From: Paguma larvata
Lineage: Eukaryota > Chordata > Mammalia > Carnivora > Viverridae
Direction of reading: 5' to 3'
Length of the DNA: 64,000 nt
Assembly: GCA_030068075.1 (NCBI GenBank)
Contig: CM057825.1
Span: 120,331,434-120,395,433, forward strand
Shown: in pieces, positions 13,023 to 23,025 of the stretch
Layout: every line of letters begins with the position of its first letter
How positions within the stretch are numbered: position 1 is the first letter of the stretch
Translations under genes and position numbers: made by a program
The notes under the pieces: generated by a model
The model's database searches: none
The model's input: the letters and a program-made list of their open reading frames with translations, nothing else
What the model was told of the DNA's origin: nothing

Positions 13023-13238
13023 CATTCTTCCTCTCGGTCAGCGGGGGCAGGTGCTGGCTGGGCTGCAGGGACAGCTCCTGGAACTCGTGGGCAACAGCTT
13101 CGCTTTGAGGACTTGGGGCAAGATGGGCTAAGGGCCCCACTTCATCCTCAGCGTCTACTGCCCCCGGGGGGTCCATTGTGCTCCAGCCGCCGGCAACAGG
13201 TGTACAAGACCTCTCTTAAATGCGGCCTGCTGAAGAGA
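13023..13238 (-). CDS. MRTFB: MRTFB alternative first coding exon (partial CDS 13176..13023)
   Basis: MRTFB is a myocardin-family transcriptional coactivator of SRF; its RPEL motifs bind G-actin and control nuclear entry. This exon encodes 51 residues of one of its N-termini, before the first RPEL motif. The core EVGPLAHLAPSPQSEAVAHE, followed by FQELSLQPSQ and ending in TERKN, agrees with what I remember of the mammalian isoform. Read on the minus strand, an acceptor (tttttgttttgacag) precedes base 13238 and 62 bases of 5' UTR follow. The ATG at 13176 has A at -3 and G at +4. The donor GTGAGC begins at 13022. The exon ends one base into a codon, so a following exon beginning with a Val codon remainder would fit the family junction (ERKN-V). 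Upstream and downstream exons are not proven here. The first residues differ from the human sequence as I remember it (MDPPGAVDAED versus a MDHTGAIDTED-like start). Confidence 0.93.
13171..13182 (-). promoter_or_regulatory. MRTFB: Translation start context of the MRTFB N-terminal exon
   Basis: Read on the minus strand the start is gcacaATGG. A at -3 and G at +4 make it a strong Kozak context. No other ATG lies in the 62 bases of UTR within this exon. Confidence 0.75.
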
Positions 13239-13636
13239 CTGTCAAAACAAAAACGTGTAAGTAGACGGTACACTTATTTTTTTCCAATTTACACGAAAAT
13301 ATTAAAATGAAGACCCTGGGTTCTAGTTCAGCTTCACTGCTGTGCAGCAAGTGCCAATTCATTCACCCTCTCCGGATCTTGGTTGTTTGTCCAACACACA
13401 GGAAAAAAAGACTTCCCAACTAAAATAGCACTTACCAGGTAAACACAAGTTGAAAAGTATTTTATATAATTTTTGGACTGTGGATTAAAGACAGTTACAG
13501 TTACCAATGTCATTAAAAACTTTAACGCAACCTACAATAAGATAAAAGTCAACTAATACTGATGGGAGAAAAAAGCAGTCTAGCTTGAAAATCTGTCTTA
13601 ACTCCTATGAATCAAACAACTTTATCTACAGTCAGC
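13239..13636. other. MRTFB intron upstream of the start exon
   Basis: This carries the polypyrimidine tract and acceptor of the start exon at its lower edge (read on the minus strand). The rest is unclassified AT-rich sequence. Confidence 0.5.
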
Positions 13637-13815
13637 ATTCACATCAACCAGCAACGTCTCAGATGAGGGCTCCTCCCTCGGCAGGGAACAGGACTCTTAG
13701 CTACACCAAAATGGACACTCGGTTTACGACAAAGAAATAAATCTTTACTTTAAGCCACTGGGATTTTGGGTTGTTTATTATCACAGCATAATTGGCCCAT
13801 GCTGACTGAAACAGA
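13637..13815 (+). repeat. MLT1-type LTR 3' portion
   Basis: The block aaagaaataaatctttactt, taagccactgggattttggg and a 'ttattatcacagcataattgg' end is the 3' part of an MLT1-family LTR. The 5' part is weak or missing. No internal sequence is attached. Confidence 0.6.
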
Positions 13816-13989
13816 AATCAGCAACAGAAATACCAAAGACACAACCAAACCATAAATACAGGACACCGGCTTAGGAGCAGGGCAGTGGGCCGCAAGGAAA
13901 CTGTTCTTGAAAGTTGAAAGCAAAAAGGATGGCGGTCCACATTCGGCAGGAGTGAAACATTTCGTAAAACTGCTGCCTGCTTAGTAACA

Positions 13990-14580
13990 TCCCAGCTCAC
14001 AGCTCGCTGATCCATTCGCCTACTGATGGACATCTGAGTTGTTTCCAGTTTCTATTAGAAATAAAAATGCTATGAACATTCTTGTCCAAGTATTATAGGA
14101 ATATAAGCTTTCACTTCTCTTGGGTAAATATCTAGGAGTAAGTGCAACAGAAGGAAACTGGGTGTTTAAATTAAAAAAAAATTTTTTTTAACATTTTATT
14201 ATTGAGAGACAGAGAGAGACAGAGCATGAGCAGGGGAGGGGCAGAGAGACAGAGAGACACACAATCCGAAGCAGGCTCCAGGCTCTGAGCTGTCAGCACA
14301 GAGCCCGAAGCTGGGCTCGAACTCACAAACTACGAGATCATGACCTGAGCCAAAGCCAGACACTTAACTGACTGAGCCACCCAGGCACCCCTGGCTATTT
14401 AAATTTTAAAGAAACGAACAAAGTATTTTCCAAAGTGGTTCCACCATTCTTATTAGCAGTGAATGAGAATTCCAGTTGTTCTATATCCTCACCAACACTT
14501 ATTTATTTAAAAATAAATTAAAAATTTAATTTTAATTATTTTAATGAGTGTGAAATGGTAACTTAGTGTGGTTTCATTTA
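13990..14580 (-). repeat. Older L1M, first segment (ORF2 3' region, antisense)
   Basis: On the plus strand this reads as the reverse complement of an L1 ORF2 3' region: 'attcgcctactgatggacat', 'gagttgtttccagtttctat', 'atgctatgaacattcttgtc', 'ttctcttgggtaaatatcta', then after a nested SINE 'gtattttccaaagtggttcc' and 'gtgtgaaatggta'. It breaks at about 14580 and resumes at 20386, where the next consensus words (cactgtggtttt, catttccctaatgatgctga) appear. That shows a later element was inserted into it. Confidence 0.8.
14172..14391 (-). repeat. Carnivore SINE inside the older L1
   Basis: It starts with a T-rich tail complement (aaattttttttaacatttta) and ends at gccacccaggcacccc. The flanks carry an imperfect repeat, 'gggtgtttaaatt' before and 'tggctatttaaatt' after, compatible with a target-site duplication. 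The copy is moderately diverged. Confidence 0.92.
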
Positions 14581-14655
14581 CTTATTTATTATTTTATTAA
14601 ATTATACTCAAGATATTGTATTAGTTTCAGGTCAATAAGATAGTGATTTGATATT

Positions 14656-14852
14656 TTTATTTTATTTAATGTTTATTTTGACAGAGAGAAAGAGAGAGGA
14701 AGAGTGAGTGGGGAAGGCACAGCGAGAGAGGCAGAGAGAGAATCTTGAGCAGGTTCCTGTCAGCGCAGAGTCCAACACAGGAATCAATCTCATGAACCCT
14801 GAGCTGAAATCAAGAGTCAGATGCTTAGCCGACAGAGGCGCCCAAGTGCCCC
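14656..14852 (-). repeat. Carnivore SINE in the L1 3' UTR
   Basis: It runs from 'tttatttaatgtttattttg' to 'gaggcgcccaagtgcccc'. A gatattttta-like duplication flanks it (14650 side and 14853 side). The same target sequence was used by the next SINE, so two insertions landed within about 30 bases of each other in the L1 3' UTR. Confidence 0.88.
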
Positions 14853-14880
14853 GATATTGTTTATATTTTAAAACTAAAAA

Positions 14881-15097
14881 CAATTTTTTTAATATTTTTT
14901 TTAACATTTATATATTGACTTTGAGAGAGAACACATGAAGAGAGCAAGCATGAGCAGGAGATGGGCAGAGAGACAGTGAATCTCAAGGAGTCTCTGTACT
15001 GTCAGCACAGAGGGCTCAAACCCACAAACTGTGAGATCATGACCTAAGACGAAGTTAAGAGTCAGACGTTTAACCAACTGAGCCACACAGGTGCTCT
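14881..15097 (-). repeat. Carnivore SINE in the L1 3' UTR, second copy
   Basis: It runs from 'aatatttttttta' to 'gagccacacaggtgctct'. The head has mutated (gtgctct in place of gcgcccc). The following gatatttttatatg repeats the sequence before the SINE, as expected of a target-site duplication. Confidence 0.85.
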
Positions 15098-17386
15098 GAT
15101 ATTTTTATATGTCACAAAATGATCACCATAAAAAGTCTAGTTACCATGATACAAAATCATTACGATACTACTGACTATGTCTCCTACGCTGTATATAACA
15201 TCTCTGAGACTTATGTTCTAACTCTTTACCTGTTAATTCCCTTCACCTATTTTATCTGGTACCCCCTCCCTGGCTCCCCTTTCCCAATCACCAGTTTGTT
15301 CTCTGTATCTATGAGTCTGTTTCTATTTTGTTTTGTTTGTTCTTTTGTTTTTTTCTTTTTTAGATTTCCTATATAAGTCAAATCATACAGTGTTTGCTTT
15401 TCTCTGACTTATTTCACTTAGAATGATATCCTCCAAGTCCAACCACGTCACAAATGGCAAGATTTCATTCTTTTTTGTAGCTGAGTAATATTCCAGTGTG
15501 TGTAATATTCCAGTAATATCCCAGTGTGTATACACACTTTTTTATCTATTTACTATCTACTGATGGACACTTGGATTACTTCTATGTCTTGGCTATTGTA
15601 AATAATGCTGTAAAAAACATAAACGTAATACATCTTTTTGAATTGGTCTTTTCGTTTTCTTCAAATAAATACCCAGAAGTGGAATTCCTAGATCATATGG
15701 TAGTTCTATTTTTAATTTTTTGAGAACCCCCATATAGTCTCCACAGTGGGTGCACTAATTTACAGTTCTACCAAGAACGCACAAGGGTTTCCTTTACCTC
15801 ACATTCTCGCCAACACTTTTTATTTCTTGTCTTTTTGACAACAGCCATTGTGACTGGTGTAAAGGTGCTTTTGATTTACGTATCTGTGATGATTAGTGAC
15901 GTTCAGCATTTTTTCATGTGCTTGTTGGCCATCTGTACGTTGTCTTTGGAAAAATGTCTATACAAGTCCTCTGTCCATTTTTTAATTGGGTAGTTTTGCT
16001 TTTGCTGTTATGAGTTATATGACATATGGTTGTTGATGTATTTTGGGTATCAAACCCTTATCAGATAAATGGTTTGCAATCATTTTCTTCCATTCAGTAG
16101 GCTGTGTTTTCACTTTGTTGATGGTTTCCTTCACTCTGCAAAAGCTTTTTAGTTGATGTGGTCCCAGTTGTTTATTTTTGTTTTTGATACCCTTGCCTGA
16201 GAGACATAGCCAAAAAAATACTGCTAAGACTGTTGTCTAACTGTCTTTATTTTGTCTAGGAGTTTTATGGTTTCAGGCCTTACGTTTATGTCTTTAAACC
16301 ATTTTGAGTTTATTTTTGTGCTGGTGTAAGAAAGCAGTCCACAATTTCACTCTTTTGCATGCATCTGTCCAATTCTCCCAACACCGCTTCCTGAAAAGAC
16401 TGTCTTCTCCCCACTGTATGTTCTTGCCTCCTTTGTCACAAGTCAATTGACATCATCAGTGTGGGTTTCTTTCTGGGTTCTCTATTCTGTTCCACTGAGG
16501 TATCTATTTTTGTGCCAGTACCATACTGTTTTGATTACTATAGCTTTTCAGTACAGTTTGAAATTTTGGAGCATGATACCTCAAACTTTGTTCTTCTTTC
16601 CTAAGCCTGCTTTGGCTATTTTGGGTCTTCCATGGTTCTGTGCAAATTTTAGGATTATTTGTTCCACTTCTGTGAAAAATGGTATTGGAATTTTGATAGG
16701 GATTGTACTGAATCTGTAGGTTGCTTTGGGTAATATGGACATTTAGAAAATATTAATTCTTCCAACCCAAAAGCACAGCATATCTTTTCATTTATTTATG
16801 TCCTCTTCAATTTCTTTCATCAGTGTTTTACAGTTTTCAGAGTACAGGTCTTTCACTTTTTTGGTTAAATTTATTCCAAGGTATTTTATTATTTTTGATG
16901 CAACTCAAATTACAGTTTCCAACAGTTCATTAGTGTGTAGAAATGCAACACATTTCTGTATATTAATTTTGTATCCTGAAACTTTACTGAATTCATTTAT
17001 TAATTCTAATAGGTTTTTGGTGGAGTCTTTAAGGTTTTTTGTATATAGTTTCATGTCACCTGCAAATAGTAACAGCTTTACTTCTTCTTTTCCAGTTTGG
17101 ATGTTTTTATTTCTTTCTCTTGTCTAATGGCTGTGACTAGGATTTTGAATACTACGTTGAATAAAACTGTCAAAAGTGGGCATCCTTGTCTTGTTTCTGA
17201 TCTTAGAGGAAAACTTCGCATCTTCTCACCCACTGTGTATGTTAGCTGTGTGTCCATCATAAATGGCCTTTACTATGTCAAGTCCAGGCCCTCCCTACCC
17301 ACTTGAGAGTTTTTATCATAAATGGATATTGAATTTTGTCAAATGCTTTTTCTGCACCTGTTGAGATGATTATATATATATATATA

Positions 17387-17586
17387 TTTTTAATGTTTAT
17401 TTTATTTATTTTGAGAGAGACAGAGAGATAGCATGAGCGCAAGCAGGGGAAGAACAGAGAGAGAAACCTAATCAAGGTCCGTGCTGTGGGTGCAGAGCCC
17501 AACATGAGGCTCAATCTCACGAACCATGAGATCATGACCTGAACCAAGAGGTAGACGCTTAAATGACTGAGCCACCCAGGTCCCCT
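17387..17586 (-). repeat. Carnivore SINE inside the L1 RT region
   Basis: It is preceded by a short TA run (17370-17386) and ends in gccacccaggtcccct. The flanks 'gagatgattatata' and 'gagattatataatt' are an imperfect target-site duplication. The insertion falls just upstream of the KAFDKIQ reverse-transcriptase motif of the host L1 and so interrupts that frame. Confidence 0.9.
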
Positions 17587-18900
17587 GAGATTATATAATT
17601 TTATTCTTCATTTTATTAATGTTTTGTATCATGTGATTGATTTGCAGATGTTAAATCATCTTTACATTCCTGGAACGAACTCTGTTTGGCCACAGTGTAT
17701 GATCTCTTTTAATGTTTCTGATGAGTTCAGTTTGCTAATATTTTGTTGACAATTTTGGCATCTGTGTATTTAGGAGTGTCGGCCTGTTTCTTTTTTTATG
17801 ATGGTGTCTTTGTCTGGTTTCGGCATCAGGGTAATACTGGCCTTGTAAAATAAGTTTGTAAGTATTTCTTCATCTTCAATTTTTCATTATAATTTCTGGG
17901 ATAGTTTAAATGTTTGGCAGAATTCACCTGTGAAGCCATCTGCACTTGGACTTGGCTTTGTTGGTAGTGTTTTGATTACTGATTCAAATTTCATTTTAGT
18001 AATTGGTCTATTCAGCTTTTCTGTATCTTCATGATTCAATCTTAGAAGACTCCATGTGTCCAGGAATTTATTCATTTCTCCTAGACTGTCTAATTTGTCG
18101 GCATAGAACTGTTCAGAGTATTTACTTATGATCCCTAGTGTTTCTGTGGTATAGGTTGTAATTTCTTCTTTTTCATTTCTGATTTATTTGGGCCATCCTC
18201 TATTTTTTCTTGATGAGTCTGGCTAAAGGTTTATTGACTTTGTTTATCTTTTCAAAGAATCGGCTCTTAGTTTCATTAATCTGTGTGTGTGTGTGTATTT
18301 CATTCCCTCACCCTCACTCTGAACGGCATTATTTTCTTCCTTCTGCTAACTTTGGGCCTGTTTTCCTAGTTTCTTTAAATATAAAGTTAGATCATTTATT
18401 TGATATTTTTCCTGTTTCTTAAGGTAGGCTTGTACCACTGTAAAACTCCCTCTTCGAACTGTTTTTGCTGCACTCCAAAGAGTTTGGAATACTGTGTTTT
18501 CATTTTCATTTGTCTACAGGTATTTTTTTTTATTTCCTCATTGACCTGTTGGTTGTTTAATAGCATGTTGTTTAGTCTCCATGTGTTTGTGGGTTTTTTT
18601 TCCAGTTTTCTTCACATAACTGACTTCTGGCTTCATGCCACTGTGGTTAGAAAAGATGCTTGATAGGATTTCAATCTTCTTAACTTTATTGAGACTTGTT
18701 TTGTAGCCTGTGTAGCCTGCGTAGCCTGTGATCTATCCTGGAGAATGTTCCATGTGTACTTCGAAAGAATGTGTATTTGGTTTTGGAAGGAATGTGCTGT
18801 ATGTATCTATTAGGCCCATCTGGTCTAATGTGTCATGGATTTTCTGTCTGGATGATCTATCCACTGATATAAGTGAGGTATTAAACACCCCTACTACTGA

Positions 18901-19027
18901 TTAAGGAGAGCATTTGTGATGAACACTGAGTGATGGAATTGTTGCATCACTATATTGTACACCTGAACTAATATAACACTCTGTACTAACTGGAAATAAA
19001 ATAAAAAATTAAAAAGAAAAAATAAAG
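18901..19027 (+). repeat. Short 5'-truncated carnivore L1 3' end
   Basis: It reads gatgaacactgagtgatgga, attgttgcatcactatattg, tacacctgaactaatataac, 'actggaaataaaataaaaa': the terminal 3' segment of a carnivore L1 with its A-rich tail. The flanks 'cacccctactactga' and 'gttccctactattactg' are an imperfect target-site duplication. It lies in the opposite orientation to the L1 it entered. Confidence 0.8.
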
Positions 19028-20385
19028 TTCCCTACTATTACTGTATTGCTATTTCTCCTTTTATTTCTGTTAATATTTGCTTTCTATATTTAGGCTCTCC
19101 TATGTTGGGTTCATACATTTTTACAAATGTTATATCCTCTTGTTGGATTTGCTTCTTTATCACTATGTGATAAATGTCTTTTGTTACAGTCTTTCTTTTA
19201 AAGTCTGTTTTGTCTGATACAAGTATAGCTACCCCATTTCATTTCCATTTGCATGGTATATATCTTTTTCCAACCCTTTACTTTCAGTCTGTGAGTCTCT
19301 TTATATTTGAAGAGAGTCTCCAATAGGCAGTATATAGAAGATTCTTGTTCTTTTTCGTCCATTCAGCCACCCTATGTCTTTTGACTAGTGCATTTAGACC
19401 ACTTACATTTAAAACAATTATTAGTAAGTATGTTCTTATTGCCATTTTGTTCATTGTTTTCTGGCTATTTTTGTAGTTCCTCTTTGTTGTTTTTTTCTTC
19501 TCTCTCTCTTCCCTGTGGTTTGATCATTTTATGTGGTTTGATTCCTTTCTCTTTTTCTTTTGTGTATTTAAGTTTCCTCTTTGTGGTTATGAGATTTCAC
19601 ACACAACATCTTACATATACACAGTCTCTTTTAAGTTGATAATAACTTAATTTTAATTGCATTCCAAAGCTTTATAATTGGGGCACTTGCCCAGTCCAGT
19701 TATAACATGGGGTGAAGAAGGGCACACCTTCGGGTGCTAAGACGCTAGAGAGAGGGCACCAAAAACAGCACCAGTCAGCTCAGTCACCATCAAGTTAGAA
19801 TGAGATTGCAAAAATATCATCTACCGGTTCTTCTGTCGCGAGACAAAGTTCCTACAGGTTCCTGCCTCTCCAGCAGCTGCTTTTAAATCAGTAAGTGGGT
19901 CTTCATCATTTATGGTCTAGATGCTCTTCAATCTGTTGCTTTTGTGCTGGATCTCAGAGTGAATGGGTTTGTATACAAGCTCTTTAAGAGCGGAATCTCC
20001 ATTCCCTATAGTTCTGTGATTCTCCTGGTCTTAAATCCCATTGATTTTCAAAATCAGACACTTGGGAGGGGTGGGCTCATCTTCCTGGTACTAGCTCCCA
20101 GGGTTGGGATACCCAGTGTGACGTGCAATCCTTTAATTCTTTGAGGGAGTATTCCATATTTGGGGGAATCCTTCCTGCCATGAGGTCACCCTGTCTGGCT
20201 CCCTCTCCTACCCTTCTTGATGCATTTCTTTTGTCTTTTGTTGTAGAGGCCACTGTTTATCTTATTCTCAGGTTCTTTTCAGAGGAAAATTACTCCATAT
20301 GTAGCTGTAAATCCATTGGGTCTGTGGGAAGAGGGAAGTTTAGGATCTTCCTACGCTACCATCTTGAACCCTCCTTATCACTGTG

Positions 20386-21215
20386 GTTTTCAATTTCATT
20401 TCCCTAATGATGCTGAGCATCTTTTAATGTCCTAATTTTCCATTTGCATATCTTCTTTGGTTAAGTATCTGATTAAATCTTTTGTTCATTTTTTTAAAAA
20501 AATTATTTATATATTTTGAGAGAGAGAAAGAGAAGGCAGGGAAGGGAAAGAGAGAAGCGGAGAGAAAGACAATCACAAGCAGGCTCCACACTGTCAACGT
20601 GGAGCCCAATGGGTGACTTAAACTCACAAATCACAAGATCATGACCTTGATTCTGAAATCAAGAATTGGACGCTTAGATGACTGAGCCACCCAAGTGCCC
20701 CATCTTTTGTTCATTTTTAAAATTAGGTGGTTTATTTTCTTACTATTGTTTTGAGAGCTCTTTATATATTCTGGACAAAAGTCCTTTATCGGATATATGA
20801 TTTGGAAATATTTTCTCCTAGTCTATGGCTTATTGTTTTATTCTCTTAACGGTGTTTTGTAATAAGCTAATTTTTTAATTTGATGAAGTCCAACCTATCA
20901 TTTTTTTTCTTTTCTGAGTCATGTTGTTGTAGTGTTGTAGCCAAGGAACCGATGATTAACCCAATGTCACGGAGATTATCTCCTATGTCTTCTAGACGTT
21001 TCAAAGTTTTATGTTTTACATTGAAGTCTATGATTCACTCTGAATTAATTTTGGTATATGCTATGAGATATGAATCAAAGTTGTTTATTCTTAGCATAAA
21101 GATAAACAGCTATTTCAATAAATACCACTGACTGAAAAGGTTACCTTTTCTCCACTAAACTTCCTTTGCACTTTTATTGAAAATCAACTGACCATGTGTA
21201 TGTGGATCTTCTTCT
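20386..21215 (-). repeat. Older L1M, second segment
   Basis: This continues the L1 interrupted at 14580: 'catttccctaatgatgctga', 'ttgcatatcttctttggtta', then beyond a nested SINE 'gagctctttatatattctgg', 'gtcctttatcggatatatga', 'aatttgatgaagtccaacct'. Similarity fades after about 21215. The orientation is antisense to the plus strand throughout. Confidence 0.8.
20495..20701 (-). repeat. Carnivore SINE with exact target-site duplication
   Basis: The 17-base word atcttttgttcattttt occurs at 20477-20493 and again at 20702-20718, exactly flanking the SINE. The body is moderately diverged (gccacccaagtgcccc at the head), so the duplication is unusually well preserved for its age. Confidence 0.95.
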
Positions 21216-21485
21216 TGACTCTGTATTTAGTTCCCAGAAACGAAGGAACTCGAAAGAGAAGTCCCTAAATTCTGTGTACAAACTCTGCTCAAGTCTCTGG
21301 GTGACCCCTAAATGATGCGCATGCGGGCAGACTCCCAAAAGTCCAGCTAAGGAAAGAAAAAACAAAAAACCCAGAATTGAGATTTCAGCTGCTACTCGCC
21401 ACAGGAAAGGGAGTTTGCAAAAGTGAGTTCAGCAAAGTTAATTGCTAAAATGAAACGATACTGTTAGGACAGAAGCTCACAGGAT
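21216..21485. other. Unclassified segment between L1 pieces
   Basis: About 270 bases with no family I can assign. It lies between a minus-strand old L1 and a plus-strand L1M. Confidence 0.35.
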
Positions 21486-21669
21486 CCAGGGTCTACAACT
21501 GTCGACCCAGAATTCCATATCCAACAAAAATGTCCTTTAATAACGAAGGCAAAATTGTCAGTAGACACACATTACAAGAAATGTTAAGAATTTCTTCCAG
21601 CCTTAGGGAAGTGATGCCAGATAGAAAGTCGGATCTCAGGAATGAAAAGCATGAGAAATAGTAAACATG

Positions 21670-21885
21670 GGGCACCTGGGTGGCTCCGCTGGTTAAGTGT
21701 CCGACTTTGGCTCCGGTCATGAACTTGCTATTCGTGAGTTGGAGCCCCAGGTTGGGCTCTGTGCTAACAACTCAGAACCTGGAGCCTATTTCAGATTCTG
21801 TGTCTTCCTCTCTTTCTGCCCCTCCCCTGATCATTCTCTCTCTCTTTCTCTCAAAAATAAAACACTAAAAAAATTTTTTTAAGAA
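21670..21885 (+). repeat. Carnivore SINE with target-site duplication
   Basis: The 16-base flank agaaatagtaaacatg is found at 21654-21669 and again at 21886-21901. The head is ggggcacctgggtggctc and the tail is aaaataaaacactaaaaaaa. The middle is slightly mutated (gttggagccccagg where gttcgagccccgc is usual). Confidence 0.95.
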
Positions 21886-21964
21886 AGAAATAGTAAACAT
21901 GTAGTTACAAACCAAAGACTAGTTCTTCCTCTTGTTTTCTCAACTATTACTACTCAAAGTAATA

Positions 21965-22240
21965 TTTGTAACACTATGTTATGGGAACCATAATGTATGC
22001 ATTTGTACTATACGGTAAAACCTTGGTTTGCAAGTATAATTCATTTTGGAAACACTCATATATCAAAGCAAATTTCAAGAACCACTGGCTCAGTTGTGAT
22101 CATGTGACGTTCAGCATCATGTACTACTCGGACTGCAAGACACTGTTGTTTATCAAATTAAAATTTATCAGAAATGTTTGTTCATCCTGCAAAATACTCA
22201 CAGAACGAGTTACTTATAATCCAAGATTGTACTGTATATG
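21965..22240 (+). repeat. Unclassified interspersed repeat ('accttggtttgcaag' type)
   Basis: The words 'ggtaaaaccttggtttgcaa', gtataattcattttggaaac and 'catatatcaaagcaaatttc' match a mammalian repeat I remember seeing in many loci but cannot name with confidence. It may be a non-autonomous DNA transposon. The 87-residue open frame across it has no recognised similarity. Confidence 0.4.
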
Positions 22241-22296
22241 ACAATAATAGCATAAAAGATGTGGAAGAGTACCGATAACAACATTATTACATTTCT

Positions 22297-22520
22297 TTTT
22301 TTTTTTTAATTTTTTTTAATGTTTATTTATTTTTGAGACAGAGAGAGACGGAGCATGAGTGCGTGAGGGGCAGAGAGGGAGGGAGACACGGAATGTGAAG
22401 CAGGCTCCAGGCTCCGAGCTGTCAGCACAGAGCCCGACGCGGGGCTCAAACTCACAGACCGCGAGATCATGACCTGAGCTGAAGTCGGACGCTCAACCGA
22501 CTGCGCCACCCAGGCGCCCC
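22297..22520 (-). repeat. Young carnivore SINE with perfect duplication
   Basis: The 17-base word aacattattacatttct is present at 22280-22296 and identically at 22521-22537. The body is close to consensus. On the minus strand the head reads gcgcctgggtggcgcagtcg and keeps many CpG dinucleotides that decay quickly in older copies. The poly-A tail (T-run 22295-22320) is still long. It appears to be the most recent insertion in the window. Confidence 0.97.
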
Positions 22521-23025
22521 AACATTATTACATTTCTATACATGGTAAGAAAGTTGTACAATTTTAACTTGAAGTAGCCTGAGAAGTTAAGGTTACTTAT
22601 GGTAATTCCCGGAGCAACCTATAAAAAAGGCAAAGAGCTTTAGCTAAAAAGTGAATAGGGAAATTAAAAAGGAATTCTAAATATACTCCATTACCCTAAA
22701 AAGAATGGAGTAACAAAAAAAGAGATGTGACAAACAAGAACAAATAGTAAAATAGTAGAACAAAATCCTATGTTATCAAGTTATATTAAATGTACATGGA
22801 CAAAACATTACTAATAAAAGACAGAGACTGACAGAATGGATTATAAAAGTCTAAAAACATATACCTGTAAGTAACATACTTTAAATACGGAGATATATAT
22901 ATAGGATGGAGGTAAACAGATAGAAAAAGGCAGGTCATGCAAACGAAAAGCCTGAGAAGGCTGAAATGACTACATTAACATCAAATAAAGTAAACCTCAA
23001 GAAAGATGTTTAGGTAGGTATACAT

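Larger units (their letters stand above)
14581..20385 (-). mobile_element. Nearly end-to-end L1 retrotransposon, inactive, with nested insertions
   Basis: The element runs on the minus strand. Its 3' UTR lies at 14581-15500 (attatactcaagatattgta, ttagtttcagg; then ccatgatacaaaatcatta). ORF2 lies in reverse from about 15500 to 19440: reverse-transcriptase words LRSETRQGCPL at 17200-17230, KAFDKIQYPFMIKTL at about 17310-17350, FLDTW..LNRPITK at 17950-18070, and the endonuclease start LNVSGLNALVKRHRVAEW near 19380-19430. The catalytic FADD reads FAGD (17055-17066) and frames are broken. The upper edge, ctaccatcttgaaccct, reads on the minus strand as a typical L1 5' start. About 0.95 kb lies between that edge and the endonuclease, and I saw no clear ORF1. 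Three SINEs and a short L1 tail are nested inside. Confidence 0.85.
21486..23025 (+). repeat. L1M fragment (inter-ORF to endonuclease region) with nested repeats
   Basis: It begins with 'gacccagaattccatatcca', 'acaaaaatgtcctttaataa', then after insertions 'aaattaaaaaggaattctaa', 'tatattaaatgtacatggac', 'gacagagactgacagaatgg' and 'gcaggtcatgcaaacgaaaa', which correspond in order to the L1 ORF2 endonuclease region in sense orientation. Two SINEs interrupt it, and the segment at 21965-22240 does not look like L1. Confidence 0.7.

Noticed and set aside
12978..13310. 110-codon plus-strand open frame over the MRTFB exon
   Set aside because: It is the antisense shadow of the real exon; the minus strand has the conserved protein and splice sites.
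17078..18075. Reverse-transcriptase-like open frames treated as a host gene or virus
   Set aside because: The motif set and order are those of L1 ORF2, with broken frames and L1 UTRs on either side.
22297..22520. tRNA-like sequence in SINEs called as tRNA genes
   Set aside because: The tRNA-related heads belong to SINEs with CT-rich bodies, A-tails and target duplications; no separate tRNA gene is present.
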